Shown in pieces: positions 34,301-48,000 of a stretch of 64,000 bases of DNA. The position numbers were made by a program, and so were the translations under genes. The stretch's first letter is position 1, and the number at the start of each line of letters is the position of its first letter. The stretch spans positions 64,007,453-64,071,452 of the forward strand of contig CM049311.1 in the NCBI GenBank assembly GCA_026874595.1, given 5' to 3'. This DNA is from Sipunculus nudus (lineage: Eukaryota; Annelida; Sipuncula; Golfingiida; Sipunculidae). Under the pieces are notes generated by a model. It ran no database searches, was not told the DNA's origin, and worked only from the letters and a program-made list of their open reading frames with translations.

Positions 34301-35840
34301 TAAGCCAGAAATAACAAATTCTATAGAAAGGGTAGTCAAATAGCTAGCATTAAAGGTATAATGCAAAACACAAGCTTTATCATCCAGCCTTGAATTAATG
34401 TAAAGTTACTCAGGGGAATAATTCTGATTATAATTTTGAATCTTTTTCTCTCAGCTTACCAGCATGGTCCTGCTGTTTATTTTATATTTAAGTCAGTAAT
34501 AGAAGTATATAAGGTTAACAACTCCCAAGTCATTCATTTCATATTTACATGTCATGGTAAACCTCCTTCTCATATCCACTAAGCCTTGAACAAAGATACC
34601 CATATAATAAGGGTCAGGTGTGTGAGATGGGGAAGCCTAGGATGCACCTGCTGCAGCAGCCAGGTAACACATGGCTGTGTGCAGGTAAAGGTTACAGCAA
34701 GGGGGTTACATGTGGGGATAATTGAGCAGCCAGGGTGAGGGGGCACGTTAGTGTACCCCACCCTGACAGCAGCATATAGCAATATCTTGACCCGGTCCGA
34801 CCTTGTAGTTGATGTGTATAGACTGTGTAGTCCTCAGGGGTAGGGATTAGTGACAGGTTAACCCCCAGAGAATGTACGGTCTGTCTGCATGCCCACAAGC
34901 TGCAAACATAAATATGTGCGCATGCCTTGGCTTTCTGGCATTCAAGTCAGCTCTGCATGAGCAGCCAATAGCATCTCTGGGAAGAGGAGCTGGATGAATG
35001 GGTATCTTTTTTATCAGGCTCAAGTTTTTGTCTCAGTCTTCATCAGCATGTAGATGTTATCTGAAGAACATATCACCTGAGGGAGCAGTCTTCATAACAG
35101 ATTGATGCCTTATACAATGTGGGACAGTTCTGTGTGTTTTCTATTTGAGAGTTTTTGTTTTGCTCCACAGAAGCATACATATATTATTCTGAGACTACAA
35201 CTCCAAAGAGTGGGATCATTTTTTGTATTTTTCATCAGGAATGGCAATTTATGTATGAGAAGCTCTTGAGTATCTCTTCACATGAGCATCTAGATATTGT
35301 CCAGTAACCACACTTAACCACAGATTCAAGGATGACAACTCGCCACCGTTTTATCCATCATAAAGAGAGCGATAATTCTGTATATTCTTCATCAAAGAAC
35401 AGGTGTTGTCTGTCAGCTCATCAATGCAGGGATTCTGTCTTTTTATAAGTGCTTAAGGATCAATTCTTCACTTTGATTATTAAACAGCAGACCATGCTGA
35501 TCAGGATTTAAATCACAGATAGTGCCAGACAAGCATTGAGTTTACCTGACGGTCCTTGCTGTATGATGAGTTGTTTGTTGTTGTACCTGTAATGACTAGG
35601 TCACTTTGAAGTCAGAATGTTAGGTGTTTGTTGTTGAAACAGTATGTCAGATTCAGACATCTGTTGTGCAGTCCTGGACAGATGAAGCAAATGGTATCAC
35701 AGCGGTCAGACAGACTGCCAGTCACTAACACACCTCACAGACAGCAGATGTGGCTCTTTAACTGAGTGGTCAGAGTGTGGCAGCAATCACTGGGACCAGC
35801 AATCACATACAGCAGTGTATAATACAAATGTTTATTACAG
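31366..35840 (+). other. Intron sequence, nothing recognised
   Basis: Single-copy-looking AT-rich sequence. A somewhat GC-richer patch at 34,600-35,050 could be regulatory, but I see no specific motif cluster. Confidence 0.4.
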
Positions 35841-35869
35841 GCACAGGTTTGGATGAGCATCGGAGGAAA
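35841..35869 (+). CDS. Candidate 29-nt microexon
   Basis: Acceptor TTTATTACAG, donor GGAAA|GTATGT. Read from a phase-1 donor it gives TGLDEHRRK and ends in phase 0. That is the phase required by the exon at 58,282, and few other exons supply it. The signals are short and could be chance. Confidence 0.25.
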
Positions 35870-37052
35870 GTATGTTATCCAAACAGATCTGATCACATAG
35901 TGGTTTAAACTCAAGGATTATCAAGGGATGTGATGAACATGCTTAGTCTAGTTGAGAATATGCAAATTTTGGAAACAAGGAAAGTGACTTAGAATATGCA
36001 GACATTTTGCTCATCGTACAAACTGACAAACAACAGTAGCATATTTTACTTTTAGGTTTGGTAAGTTAATAGGGAAAAGAATCTTTTTGAAAACTCTTTA
36101 TTCAGCAAAAAAAATATACTTTAGGTTTGTTTCAAACAAATATAGAGTGGCAGTTTTAGTATTCTGCCAATTTATGAATACACTGTAGCACAACATTTCA
36201 GTTTTCAAATTTAGAGAGTTCTTTAGTGAGGCTATAAAAGACCAAGTTTCAAAGCAAACACAGAAGCAGGCATTGTGCGAGTGTAAATCATTGTAATTCC
36301 TCACACTTATCTTTCGGATGAGTAGGGTTTAATTTATAGTCTTTGCAAGATAGTTTTAAGAATATTAATGGAGAGCCTCTGTGATGAGATTAGGTTCACC
36401 AACAAGAAAAAACATACAGATAATTATACAGTACATGAGATAGCCAGTGCAGAACAGCCAGATGATAGCATCTTAATGTGGATTACCATTCAACAAACAC
36501 AGAAAGTGCCCCGGCTCTGTTGAAGTTTTTATACCTGTTAACGTGAGTTCCTGCGCTAGACACACAGCTACCACTGTTCCAGATGCCAGATATAATTGGA
36601 TTACTGTTTTCTTTACTTTTTGTGTCTGTATGGTACTAAGCCATGATGTCAGAACATGAAGACCTTACAGTAATGAGATTTAGTTCACTCTGTTGGAAAA
36701 TGGCGGGATTTTATACCTAACAATCTGCCAAGTTTACGACAAAGACACCAACTGTATGTCACAACCACAGTTCTCTACAGGTTGAGAACTTGACTGCAGA
36801 TCCTGGTATTTAGGCTACTTTTATTATGGAGGCTACTTGGATGTAGGAGATGTGGCCAAAGTTAAAACTATGGAGATAGATATGTACATTTTGAACATGC
36901 TTATTCATTGTATAAAATCACTAAACCATTTTATAAGTGTACTGGAAAATTTATCAACTTTACAATTTCCCTTTATCATCCTGGTGTTTCAAGACTGAGG
37001 GATATTAAGAAATTTATACATATTTCTGGCTGATTTGACTTTGATAGATCAG
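35870..37052 (+). other. Intron or promoter-proximal sequence, nothing recognised
   Basis: No repeat or coding feature supported. If exon B is a first exon, its promoter lies at the 3' end of this stretch. Confidence 0.4.
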
Positions 37053-37132
37053 TAAAATGTCATCTATAGTGCTTCGTCCTGGCTACCTACTCTCTTCAGA
37101 GAGCTCTTCTGAGAGTGAATATACTAGCACAG
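37053..37132 (+). CDS. Candidate first coding exon B (coding from 37,057)
   Basis: ATG at 37,057 opens MSSIVLRPGYLLSSESSSES followed by EYTST and the donor ACAG|GTAAGT, in phase 1. An AG acceptor-like site sits directly before it (ends 37,052), and an in-frame TAG upstream excludes an earlier start if the sequence is transcribed. The peptide is Ser/Glu-rich, like the downstream exons. It joins 39,249 in frame. Confidence 0.5.
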
Positions 37133-39248
37133 GTAAGTTGTCTAATTTTACTCTTCAGTTGGTAAATAATAAATGTATATTTACTGAACTTATTAAGTCT
37201 GCATGTGTTCCTCTCAAGTGCTTTCGCAGGTATTTCTCTTGAATGCTCAGGTTAATCAGCTACACATATTTATTAAAGGTAGTACTTATACGTAAAACTT
37301 TTTTAATAGTGTTTATGATAATGAAAGGATCTTATTTAGTCAATATCAAGGGTGAAAGGCTTACAATTAATTACAAGTATTCATGTTCTGTTAACCTTTA
37401 ACCTGTTTTAATCACGTGGTAAAAGATTAACAATTGACTACTTCTGAAGTATTTTATTTTATGGGAGATTGACTTCTCATGGTATCAAATAATTTTGAAA
37501 TTATAAATTGATGTCAAGTAAAACCTATTGAGGTCCATTATTAGGGTCAATATGGGATAAACATATAGGATAATTTAAAAAAAAACCAAAACAGTGAATA
37601 CTTAAGTAGGTTATAATGAGTAAAAGTAAGGTAAATGCATGCAGAGTAGGTCAATGGAGATCAAATTCAATTTTCCAAGGCTTGCCACTGTTGTGAAAAC
37701 AGAGATAAACCCTTTTCACACTATGTATTTGTTTTAGTTACAATTTCCAAATGCATGCACAATAAAATGTGATAACAATTACATAAAGACATTTGATAAA
37801 TTATGAAATTAAATGAATCATCCTAAATCTCATTTATCTTGGTGGTTTATTGATAATATATCTACATCAGTACTGATTATAATGTTGTCAATGTAGATTA
37901 TTATGTTAACAATGTAATAAAATTTGTAATTTCATATTCAAAACTTTATGTATAGTAACTGTTTTCTTTAACTTAAGTAACAATTAAAATTAGAATGAAG
38001 AAAATAGGTCACATCTGAACGGGACATACGACTTTAAAAAAACTGCCCTATTAAAAGGTCACACCTGCACTTGTAGGTTATCACATGGGTCTTGTTTCTA
38101 GAGGATGATCAGTGATCGGTAGATCTTTAGCACATGTATAGACTTGTGTATAGTACAACCCTGACTATTTAGTGTGGATTTATTGCAGGTTCAGGTAATA
38201 AATGATCTCTAAAGAGAATAAAACATCACTTGTAATGCAATTTGTGTCAGTCCTGGGGGTAAAACACTGTTAACATTGTCTTAAGGTAACATTTTATTTA
38301 CCTGCAGGTGTGTTACATTAATTGACTTCATGGTTGGAAGCAGGTTTGGCCTTGGGTGTTTCTTTTTTATATATAAACCTCTACATGCTAATTTCCCACC
38401 TTGTGGATATAATTTGACCATGTTTGTTACTTACAGTTACTCAAATTGTTATACATTTTGCTGTTTATTAACTAATGAGGAATTTAGATATTGGATTGAC
38501 TGAAAGACAGCACGTGAATTCACATTTTATTAACACTTGAAGGTAAACAAATTTTAACTGTACGGTATAGTATTCAGTATTAAACAATTTGGCTGTAACA
38601 GAGCATCAAATGATTAATGAATTGAAGTCAGTCATTAATTGATAATCAAATAGGCCATTTAGTAATCAGTAACATAATTTCAATAATTGTTAACTCATTT
38701 TCATACATTTTCAATCACTGTATCATGACAAAGGGCAGTAAAAATGACTTACATGATGTAGCAGGCAATGTTAAATTATAGTGACATTCTCCTCATATTT
38801 TTCACTTGATGTTAGGAGAATGAATGTGTAAAGCTTGACGATTCATCACCATACACTAGGTAGAATTTATATTTTAACATTTGGAAAGTTTTCACAGTTA
38901 TATAATGATACAGTATCACTAACATCAGACAGTAGATTCATCATATGTTTAAATATATATTATACATAAATATGGAAACTTAGTCCTTAACATCTTGGAT
39001 TGATATGAACAGTCTGAAATGTGCCAGGTGTTATCGTGCAGAACAACTAGTCTAGCAATGAAAGTATTGGTACAAATTTGATATAGATTTATAGAAGTCT
39101 TACCAGGACTTTGTTATCATATGCATGAATTAAACGGTTTTCATTAGACCAAGGGTAACCCCTGTTTTGTAAGTTTGAATTGCCACTGTTGTCTAGATTT
39201 TTGTCCCAGTTGAATGACTTACATGATTGTATGTTATTTGTCAAATAG
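37133..39248 (+). other. Intron between exon B and the DDDIDSD exon
   Basis: AT-rich, no repeat recognised. Confidence 0.45.
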
Positions 39249-39305
39249 ATGATGACATTGACAGTGATAGCAGTGCTGGGAGTGCATGGTCATGCAATTT
39301 GCCAG
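39249..39305 (+). CDS. 57-nt acidic exon of the ankyrin-type gene
   Basis: Acceptor TTGTCAAATAG, donor GCCAG|GTGTAA. From a phase-1 donor it reads DDDIDSDSSAGSAWSCNLP and leaves phase 1 again. The length is a multiple of three, so it can be skipped without frame change. The acidic-Ser composition matches the exons at 58,282 and 59,190. Confidence 0.5.
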
Positions 39306-42300
39306 GTGTAATCTGGGATGAGAGAAAGGTGTGTCTGTGATAGCACAAGACAAGCTTGATTGTCCTTCGGTGGCTGAGAAGTGGATTAAATTGTTGGCTC
39401 TTTGTAAAGGCAGGGTAGAAAATTATAAGGAACCCAGATGCCTGAGGCTTGTTAGGTTTTTTGGTTTTCAAACAGTATTACATTGATTGCAGGCCAGTTG
39501 GCTGCAGCTGTATCAGGAAGTAGCCTGAATTTGATAACTATCTAGAAAGCAACGTGCCGAAATTAGAAGACCCCACAGGTCCAAGGCATGTGATGTATTC
39601 TGGTGTTGGACCAGTATATTCATGATTACAGGCAAAATGGGGCACAGTCTCCTTAATACTTCATGCATTATACACACATGTATATCAAATCAGAATAAGA
39701 TATGGGGTCCTGAATTTGCAGTCCTGAATAGCAATATTTATATTTATAATATACACCACTCAACTCTGAAATATATATGGGCCTGGTTAATGTTTATATG
39801 GCCTGGACCTACTGGCCAGTAGTACATATTTACCACCATTACAGTAGAAGGCAATGCTAGGACAACATGCAAGCCATTGTTGGGCTATTCCTTTCAGCCT
39901 GTAGACCTGCTGAGATAATGGCAACAACATTATTAAGCATTTCTCTGAGCGGGTGAAAATGATCCTCCCAGGGGGAGCATCAAAAGAATTAGGTCAGGAA
40001 GGGTTAACTGGTATTACCCTCTACCCCAACCTTTACCCCAAAAGGTTCAGCAGCCATTCATGACAGACTAACACTTCCCTATCCAGCTAAATCTGTTGAA
40101 ATAGATGTGAATCAGAACCACATGCATACAACCTATGTGGTATGTACGTGTATTTGTCATATTTAACTTGTTGTGGATGCTGTCTCTGAGGAAGCACTAA
40201 AATTAACTAAAGAATCTTCACTTAACTTCAGGTATGTAAATTCTGTCATATTGCTTTATCGACATTTTACCATATTATTAAAAAATCTATATGTACTTAG
40301 TCCAGCATGCATCTAATGCATTATTTCTGATTGTTGTTGGAACCAAAAGTCCTTACCTAAATATTGAAAAGGTAAATATCTTTCAGATCATTGTTCCTCT
40401 AAATTTATGCAAGGTTTGATATATTAATGTTCCCAAAAGCAATATTCCTTTAGGTAATATTCCTTACAAAAATGAGTGCTGGAGGAATATTCCATTTATG
40501 CATAATACTCAACCAGGTTTCATTATTTGATAGTAGTCACATGCATTATTCCCTTTGTGAATTTTCCTTTATATATCACTAAATTATTAATATTTTGATT
40601 ATTCCAAAGTAAAATTTACCTGTAGCTTAACTTGGCCTGTTGTGTCCCCAGGTTTGCATGTGTGTATGTTTGTATGAAGTCAGTGTAATGAACATTCCAT
40701 TTGAGCAGGTGTATTTCAGAGTCCGTTGGACACCTGATGAATGGTAACGTTGTGTTCCTGCTGACCCCCCCCGCCCGGCCCTCCAGACCACTTGTAATAT
40801 TACATATTGTGTTCAACATGAGAAAACATTGTGGTTTCCGTCTTGGGTGGTAGAGCAAACACTAAAGAGCATTTGACTTGTCATATTGATAAACTGATCA
40901 CCTATCACCTAACACACACTTTTTGTTGTGTGGCTACTGAAGGGCAGATGGTAGCCGGCTAATTTATTAATACTCCACTGAAATCCAGTCCCATCTGCCC
41001 TGAGTCTTTAACCTTAGAAAGTGAATATGACAGGTGCAGGTGAAAGTATATGTGAGTGTAATTATCCACCATGTATTTTTATCACAGACTTTTAGTTGCC
41101 TTAGGTAGTTAGTGAAAGTACCCCACATGGAGTGGATCTGATGAGCCCCTCAGGGAGGTAAAGCAGATGTAGGGGAACCCCAGCCAAGGTCAACCACTGA
41201 TAAGATAATGAATGTAGCCTTCAAGCTATGTCAGCGGAAATAACGGATAGCTTGTGCTACTTTCTGGACAAGAAAGTTTAATAAAATTCATTTTGTTGCC
41301 ACAGCTATTGGTACAGATATAAACTAGAGTACCCCAAGAACAGTACACCAGCTGGATTGATGAGTATTCCTGCGTTGTGTAATGATATTGTTTAAGTGAA
41401 GTTTCCAAACTTGGAAGCAAACTTGATTTTGTGAAAATGCATCTCATTTGATTTACAGAACCTTCCTGCAGCTTCATATTTCCCTCGACCAGTAAATGCA
41501 GACAAGAGGGTTGAGAATACCTATGTGGAATTACCACTTTTTATTGACATTGAATAAAGTGATTGTATTGAGGATCAACAAATGAACCATATCTTGTTTT
41601 CTTGTGTGCTCCCAGCTAAGAAAACACTAAGTGTACGACAAAGAAAAGGGATTTTTTTATGGAATGTTTGGATACAGTGGGCCAGTACTGCTTATATTGA
41701 ATGTCTGGTCTGTTAATGTGTACCGAGAGTTCAGCAAATAAGAATGGAATGCAAATAACTGTACTACTGTACAACAGGGATTTACTCTCTACACCTTAAA
41801 TTTATTATTGTGCTAACAGCATTTGTGCTGAAGCATACATGGGCCTAATGACACATGCTAATACAGGCAAAGGAACTTGAGAGTGTTCAAATAGATTCTA
41901 AGCATACAGTGTGTGTTTTCTATTTGACTTGACCAAGGGACTGTCTAAGAACACTACACTTATTGCTTTGAATATTCATGAGCCAGTTCTGGCAGTCAGG
42001 TAATTTTTTTTTCTAAACACTGCTGAACAATACAAGCAGGTACAAACTTGAACAAAACAATTTACTGAGATCTAGTGAAACATTCTATATATATTGTGTT
42101 TGTGTGGGTGGAGCCCTTACTGGACCAGTCTGTATTAGCTATTCAGGATTCTCAGAGATTTGTGCAGGAATTATTCTTATGTATGAGTGATCTGAAGAAC
42201 CGTCTCTTGACTGGAAATGACGTGCTTATAAAGGTCTTTTGAAGGGTCAGGATATTGAATATAGTTACCTATTTATAAGCAATTGCTGGCTTGATTATTC

Positions 42301-43072
42301 TTGAACACCCATTAATACAGATAGAATGCTTGCCGTTTGCTGTGGTTTACTACATTGAACTCTCTGAGGTTGCCTAGTAGTGGGCTATTGAAGACCCATT
42401 TATGACAGAGTTGTTGTTATGGACTATAACCGTGCACCTGATTGCCACCAGGAACGACACTTTTGGCACCTTGGTGAGACTGATAGACTCCATGCTGGTC
42501 GTCTGCTGTATTGGCTGATATTAAAGTCGCCTGTTGTAGACAATATCTCCTGGTTTCTTGAAGTGTACTGTTTATGACACACACAAGGTTTGGTCAAGTG
42601 TGTTGCTGATATCTTAACTTTAAAGGATTGGTTGATTGTAATGCAAAAAAAACAGGGTCATATATTGTAAGAGGTGTTGCATGGTATAAGGTAGGACAAG
42701 ATCTAACAGGTTGTTTTTTGCATGGTGATCAAAACATCTAGGAGTACACAGTGTTTTTTGATTGGTGAAAGGTCCACACATTATATCTCAACTGATATGC
42801 TGCACAGCCATTACTATTTATTGAACGACTTCCACCTGCACTTGATACCAGCACTATACACTTCATGCAGATAGTAGTCCGAAGCCTCCCACCAACATTA
42901 TGGCCTTGAGTGGGATCCTGGGGGATTAGTGACAAGAACCCCCAGCAAAGATGGCTTCAGGTCAAAGAACATTATTTGTAAGGAGAGGTGTTTGATGTTT
43001 TAAGCGAATAAGAACTGGCAGGATGCTTCTTAAAGCCTACAAGTGAGAACGACTAAGGATCGGTGAGAAATT
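39306..43072 (+). other. Intron sequence and presumed promoter of the 2-kb exon
   Basis: AT-rich without recognised repeats. The 5' end of the transcript that starts the protein at 43,073 must lie near the 3' end of this stretch or be spliced from further upstream. Confidence 0.4.
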
Positions 43073-45089
43073 ATGGCTGCCATTTGGAAGAAATGTAAAT
43101 CTTTGTTTTCAAAGAGTAAGAAGAAGAGTAGGTCAGGCTGCAGCATTGAAGTGCCAGCAAGTGAGCAGGAAAATTTTGCCAGTGGTATTCAGCAGACATC
43201 CACACCTGTTGCTGAAGAAAAGCATAAAACAAAGCAGAAACGAAGTCGCTCCTTCTCTGCCTTGTTCAGGAGCAAATCAGTTGATAGGGGATCTCAGAAG
43301 CTCACCACAGACCAAAGCAACAAATGTTTACCGTTAAATAAACCAGCCGAGAAAATTCTAGCATGTAGGTCAAGGTCACCTCTGACATGCTCAAGGTCGC
43401 AATATGATTACAAAAAAGGCTTCTCCGTTACACCAGATAGCAGTTATTTTAGCATGGGTGGATCAGATCCTGAAGGTTTACGACGCACCCAGAATAAGGA
43501 TGTAAAGAAGAGAGCACTAGCAGAGAAACACAGTGGTACCAGCAAAGTTTCGTGCAGCCCAAGACGAAATTGCTTTAAACCAGGTGATGACCAGTACATG
43601 AAACTACATGAATCTCCAAAGAAGAGTGACAAAGCACATTTAACAAAACAACACAGTCAGAAGAACCCTGTCAAATATTTCAGCAATCCTACAGTCAGTG
43701 AGAGTAAGAAAGGGGATAGATTGTCATCAGATTCCTTTAGAAGTGCACAAAGCTGGAAAACAACAAGTGACCCACAGGCTTGGATTGAGAAAAACAGACC
43801 CAAGGAAAGATGCTGGAACTGTGGTGCACACTTTGGAAAATGTGCCTGCTACAGTAACCTGTCTACGTCTGATGGCCGCATGTCCAAAACTGCAAAGGAC
43901 ATCTGTCTGTGGCCTCTGACAAATGAACATTTTGAGCAGGACAGGACGCATTCTTACTCCAAAGACCTTTACTTCAGTCTCATACACTCTGACAGCAGCA
44001 GTTCCTGGGACAGTCAGGAGGACTATAGCAGCCAGACAGCCAGTCAGCACAGTGGCCAATCCAGACAGGTTGAAGTTTTTAAAAATGCTGAGAAAGTTGG
44101 CAATGACAATGTAAGTAAGTACCTAATCAGTAGAGCAGTAGTGACAAGCACCCCTGCTAATTCCTCACAAGCACTACAACAGAAACCACAGCATCAGAGG
44201 CAGGGCTTCCATGAGGTCAAGAACTGTGATAAGGTGCCCCCAAACAGCCAGGGCATTGCTGCATCAGAGAGTAAGAAACCTAGCACTAATACCCAGAAAC
44301 TCAACAAGAGTGGTAATGTTACAACCACCACAGGGCAACAGTTGCTGCCGCAAGTTAAGGTGCCTCCTTCTGGTTATGTAAATTTAGTTTTTGATGGGGG
44401 ATGTATCGTTCAAGATCATGATATCAGAACACCAGGTGCTAAAAATTTGACACGAGCCACAACTAATGGTAATGAAAAGATTGAGAATTCCTCAAAGCCA
44501 CACACTCAGCAGATTTATTCTGTTCAAGGGAAACCATCTCTATGGCAACAAAAAGCATCAAGTGGGTATGTTAATCTTGTTTTTGATTCTGGTAAAACTG
44601 GGAAAGAAAATTCCCAGCACAAGGCAGCATGCATTAACCGAGCACAGTCATTCTCACAAGTGTATAATAAAGGAACAGCAGCTTCAGGTGCCAGACAAGA
44701 ATGTAAACTAAGTATCCAGCAGGAATTTCCAGCCCAGGTTAGACGAAAACCAAATGGATACGTTAATTTAACATTTGACACTAATGAAGTTATTACAGCT
44801 GGTTCTAAGAGATTGTCTGTTCAAGAAAAACCCAGACTGTTATCTTTGGAAGGTAAAAAGGATGCATCTGCAAGATCACAACCTAACTTGTTCCCTGACC
44901 AAAATGAAAGGAATTCAGACAGAAACATAAATGGTCCCAAAAACCCAGAGAGCCAAGTGATACCAGCCAAGAATGATGGAAGCACTGCGGTGGATATGTA
45001 CCCTCGCTGCCTGAGGTGTGGCAATTATAAACTAACACTTGATAAAACACCAGAGTCACCACTTGCTGAGCCTGAACCTGGCTTTGATG
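43073..45089 (+). CDS. Large exon: basic, disordered docking/scaffold-like N-terminal region with three YVNL motifs
   Basis: The ATG at 43,073 has an in-frame TGA nine bases upstream, so it is the start. The frame stays open for 672 codons to a donor GATG|GTAAGA in phase 1. If unspliced it continues only to TAA at 45,104-45,106 (677 aa), with AATAAA at 45,463. The N-terminus is strongly basic (MAAIWKKCKSLFSKSKKK) and could bind membranes or nucleic acid. A second basic Ser patch is KRSRSFSALFRSKSVDR. Three SGYVNLVFD-type motifs place tyrosines at residues 435, 499 and 563; Tyr-Val-Asn-Leu is the Grb2-SH2 class (pYxN), as in SHC and LAT. Y125-FSM fits the PI3K p85 class (YxxM). Cys pairs lie at 247/250 (CWNCG, then C257/C259) and 646/649 (CLRCG). 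No folded domain was recognised. Phase allows direct splicing to 59,190. Confidence 0.75.
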
Positions 45090-48000
45090 GTAAGAATGTA
45101 TATTAATCCTTCAAACTGATTTTTTTGTCCTTGTTTTGTCTGACTCTGCATTCAATGTCAGGTCTTCAGGTTTTGTAATATTGGGCCATGCATGAAAAAT
45201 GTGTCGTTAGGTTTTGGGGAAATGATCAGGGAAAACTAATACTGCTACTAATTAGTTCATTAGTCCCACCATACCTGATCACAGTTTGTGTTATCTGTAA
45301 ACATCTGTGTGATGTTGTTTCTCAGAACTTGATCAGTACATTTCATGTGCAGTGAAAGTAAAAGATATATTCTTATTATTGATCCCAGCTTGACTTGCTG
45401 TTACTGATACCAGCTTGATATTTTCCCTTGAGCTAGTCTCAGTATACCAGGTTATAATGTTCAATAAAGGTACTTAGCTGTCTGGTAATTATTGAAAACC
45501 TGGAAAATAAGTGTCAGTTTTTCTGGTCAGGGAAAAGTCAAAGGATTTGACAAAAATGTCTTAAATCAGGGAAAAGTTGTGGAATTTTCTTCCCCTGAAA
45601 GAGAAAAGTGTTCATTGTGATATATTCTGTCCCGTCTAAGCAGTATCCACTGAGGAATAAAATATGATTTTAATCTAAGGGAGTTATTTAATAAAATAAT
45701 GATGACCATATAAGATTTTATTCCTATTCTGTTGTTTATTTAGTTTAAATTACCATGAAATATATTCTATATTGATAATAACAATATCCACAATAATAAT
45801 TGCTCACCAGTGCCAGATTACACCTATAATAATGAACATATCCCTTTTGTCCATGCTTATGCTTGATATATTTTATTTGAAAGAGTGGAATTGGGGCCTA
45901 TTAAAAACCAGTAGGATTTGTGTTTCTAATTGTTTGGAGCATTGCACAGTCAACAAGCAAGTGGCAACAGCTGGCATGTGCCCGGGACAGTAAATTAGTA
46001 CCATAATTCACCACCAGATGTTGTGACTGACAAGCTCAAAAGAGAAGTTGCTGCAACTGAAGTTTGACAATTTGAATTGGGCAGGGAGTTGACTGGCTGG
46101 AATGGGAACTATTGACCTTATTAATCATTTCCTCTGATAGATAAATTGATTAATATCCATAATTCATATTTACTTCAGTTTATACAGTAACTCTGATTGA
46201 AAATACAGATACTAAATTGTTCAGTTATACATTAATTATTCATTAAATGTATCATAATTTCCCAATGTGGAAGAAAAACGTTCAGGGTACATAAAGGAAA
46301 TAAAGAGAGTTCCCTTCCTCAAGACATGCATGGCTCTGTTTAAGCAAAGCTCAGCAGACCAGGAGGTCATGAGAGTTTCATTTTAATAAATTAATCTAAC
46401 AAGGATAACAAGCAAACTGGCAAAACTGAGAAAAAGGCCTGCACAAGTGTCATGGATTCTTAAACATTTACAGCACCCCATGTAGAGGGGAAAGAGAATC
46501 CACCACCGAAAAGGGGAAAAAAAGGGAAAAAAATCCTGTCTTAATATACAATCTGAATGACCACTTATCTGCACATGATCTTAGTCTCGGGGCTGTTTAG
46601 ATAATCAACATTACTGTTTTATTGTTATGTGACGTATCCCAGTGCTCCTGCCCTGTGGCTGTGGCGTCCCTCAGTAGTCTGAATGAAGCCTATCTTTGTA
46701 TTCCCTTTCTTTAAATAATGATAGGCCACTGGGAGAAATTACAGTGTTTCTTTCACAGTAGCATTATAGTAAGCGAGGATCAGTTTCATTCTCCACTGCA
46801 CTTTGTTTTTTTTATCGAGCTCGTAATTTGATGGAGCATGTGGCTATTGGAGTACGCATCTGTTTGTTGATAGAGGGGACCTCCTGGTTCGTCTAAGAGC
46901 ATGCCCTCTCATGGCTTTACTTGTCATGGATTTTGTGCGTGCCAGCAGGGGTCACCGATTACTATTGAGGGGCTGTGTGATCAACTAGTGTTTGTGTGAA
47001 ATTTCTGTGCATTGTGGCTTGGCTTGTGGAGGTTGAGTTGGTCTGTTGATATCACACAAGGTGCAAAGATCACGGCGGGAGAGCCAATGTACTTTCTAAC
47101 TAATAAATATCAGGATTGTTTGTGGATCTAGCCTGGTGCATGCACTATACATGTGTGGCATACCTGAGGGGTGTCGTTAACAACCACAGGTCATTGTAGC
47201 ACATTGATTTAGCTCCTGACACCTCAGTGCTCAAACTCTCAATTGCAGCTTGGCAGAGTCTGGGAAACGCTGAGCTGTATTAATGAGGATAAAAGTTTAG
47301 GCAACGTTATCTGGTATTTAAAACCGTGTTCCTGCACAGAGACAGCTAGGAGACAGTATATTATTAACCCTTGGATTAAACATTTCTTCTGAGTACTCAA
47401 TATATACCCAGTACACAGCCACCAGGGTTACCCTGTATAGTACATACCTTGTCTCTGTATGAGGTGAGGGACACTATTGCTCATAGAAAGCATTGGGAAC
47501 CAAGAGTTATAAAAAGCAGGTATATTTACTCAGGCTAGGGTGCTTTGTGTCCTGTTTCACTGGGGCTTTCACAGACTGGAACACCTCCAGCCAAAATATT
47601 TATGCCACACACATTCCAGGATATTAATTTGGAGAGACATTTGGAGATTTAATATTGTTGTGTATTACATTAACTTTTGTTATTTGGAGTATGCTGAGAA
47701 ACACCAGGATGTGTGGATATTAGTATTGTGAATTTTGCTTATGGATTTATTTACAGCGATATAAGGTGAGTCAAGGAGTCAGCCATTTTAACTACCAAGA
47801 GTGGAGAATTTGTTGAATTAATATATCTCTTCTTTACTTGGTTGTTTTGTTAATCACTAGTTACAGAGGTCATATAATACTGTTTACTTTCATTTTTTGC
47901 TCATTGTAAACAGTTTAATAGTAAAGGGAAAACATTAAATGCACTGCGTCAAAGTAACACTGTTCCAGTATATTCTCAGTCTGTTTAACTATATATGCTA

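Noticed and set aside
43444-44781. Minus-strand and alternate-frame ORFs inside the large exon
   Set aside because: Shadows of the 672-codon plus-strand frame.
47751-47772. Possible 9-nt microexon (CGATATAAG) between TTTACAG and GTGAGT
   Set aside because: Such short matches are expected by chance; two of three frames do not fit phase-1 neighbours.
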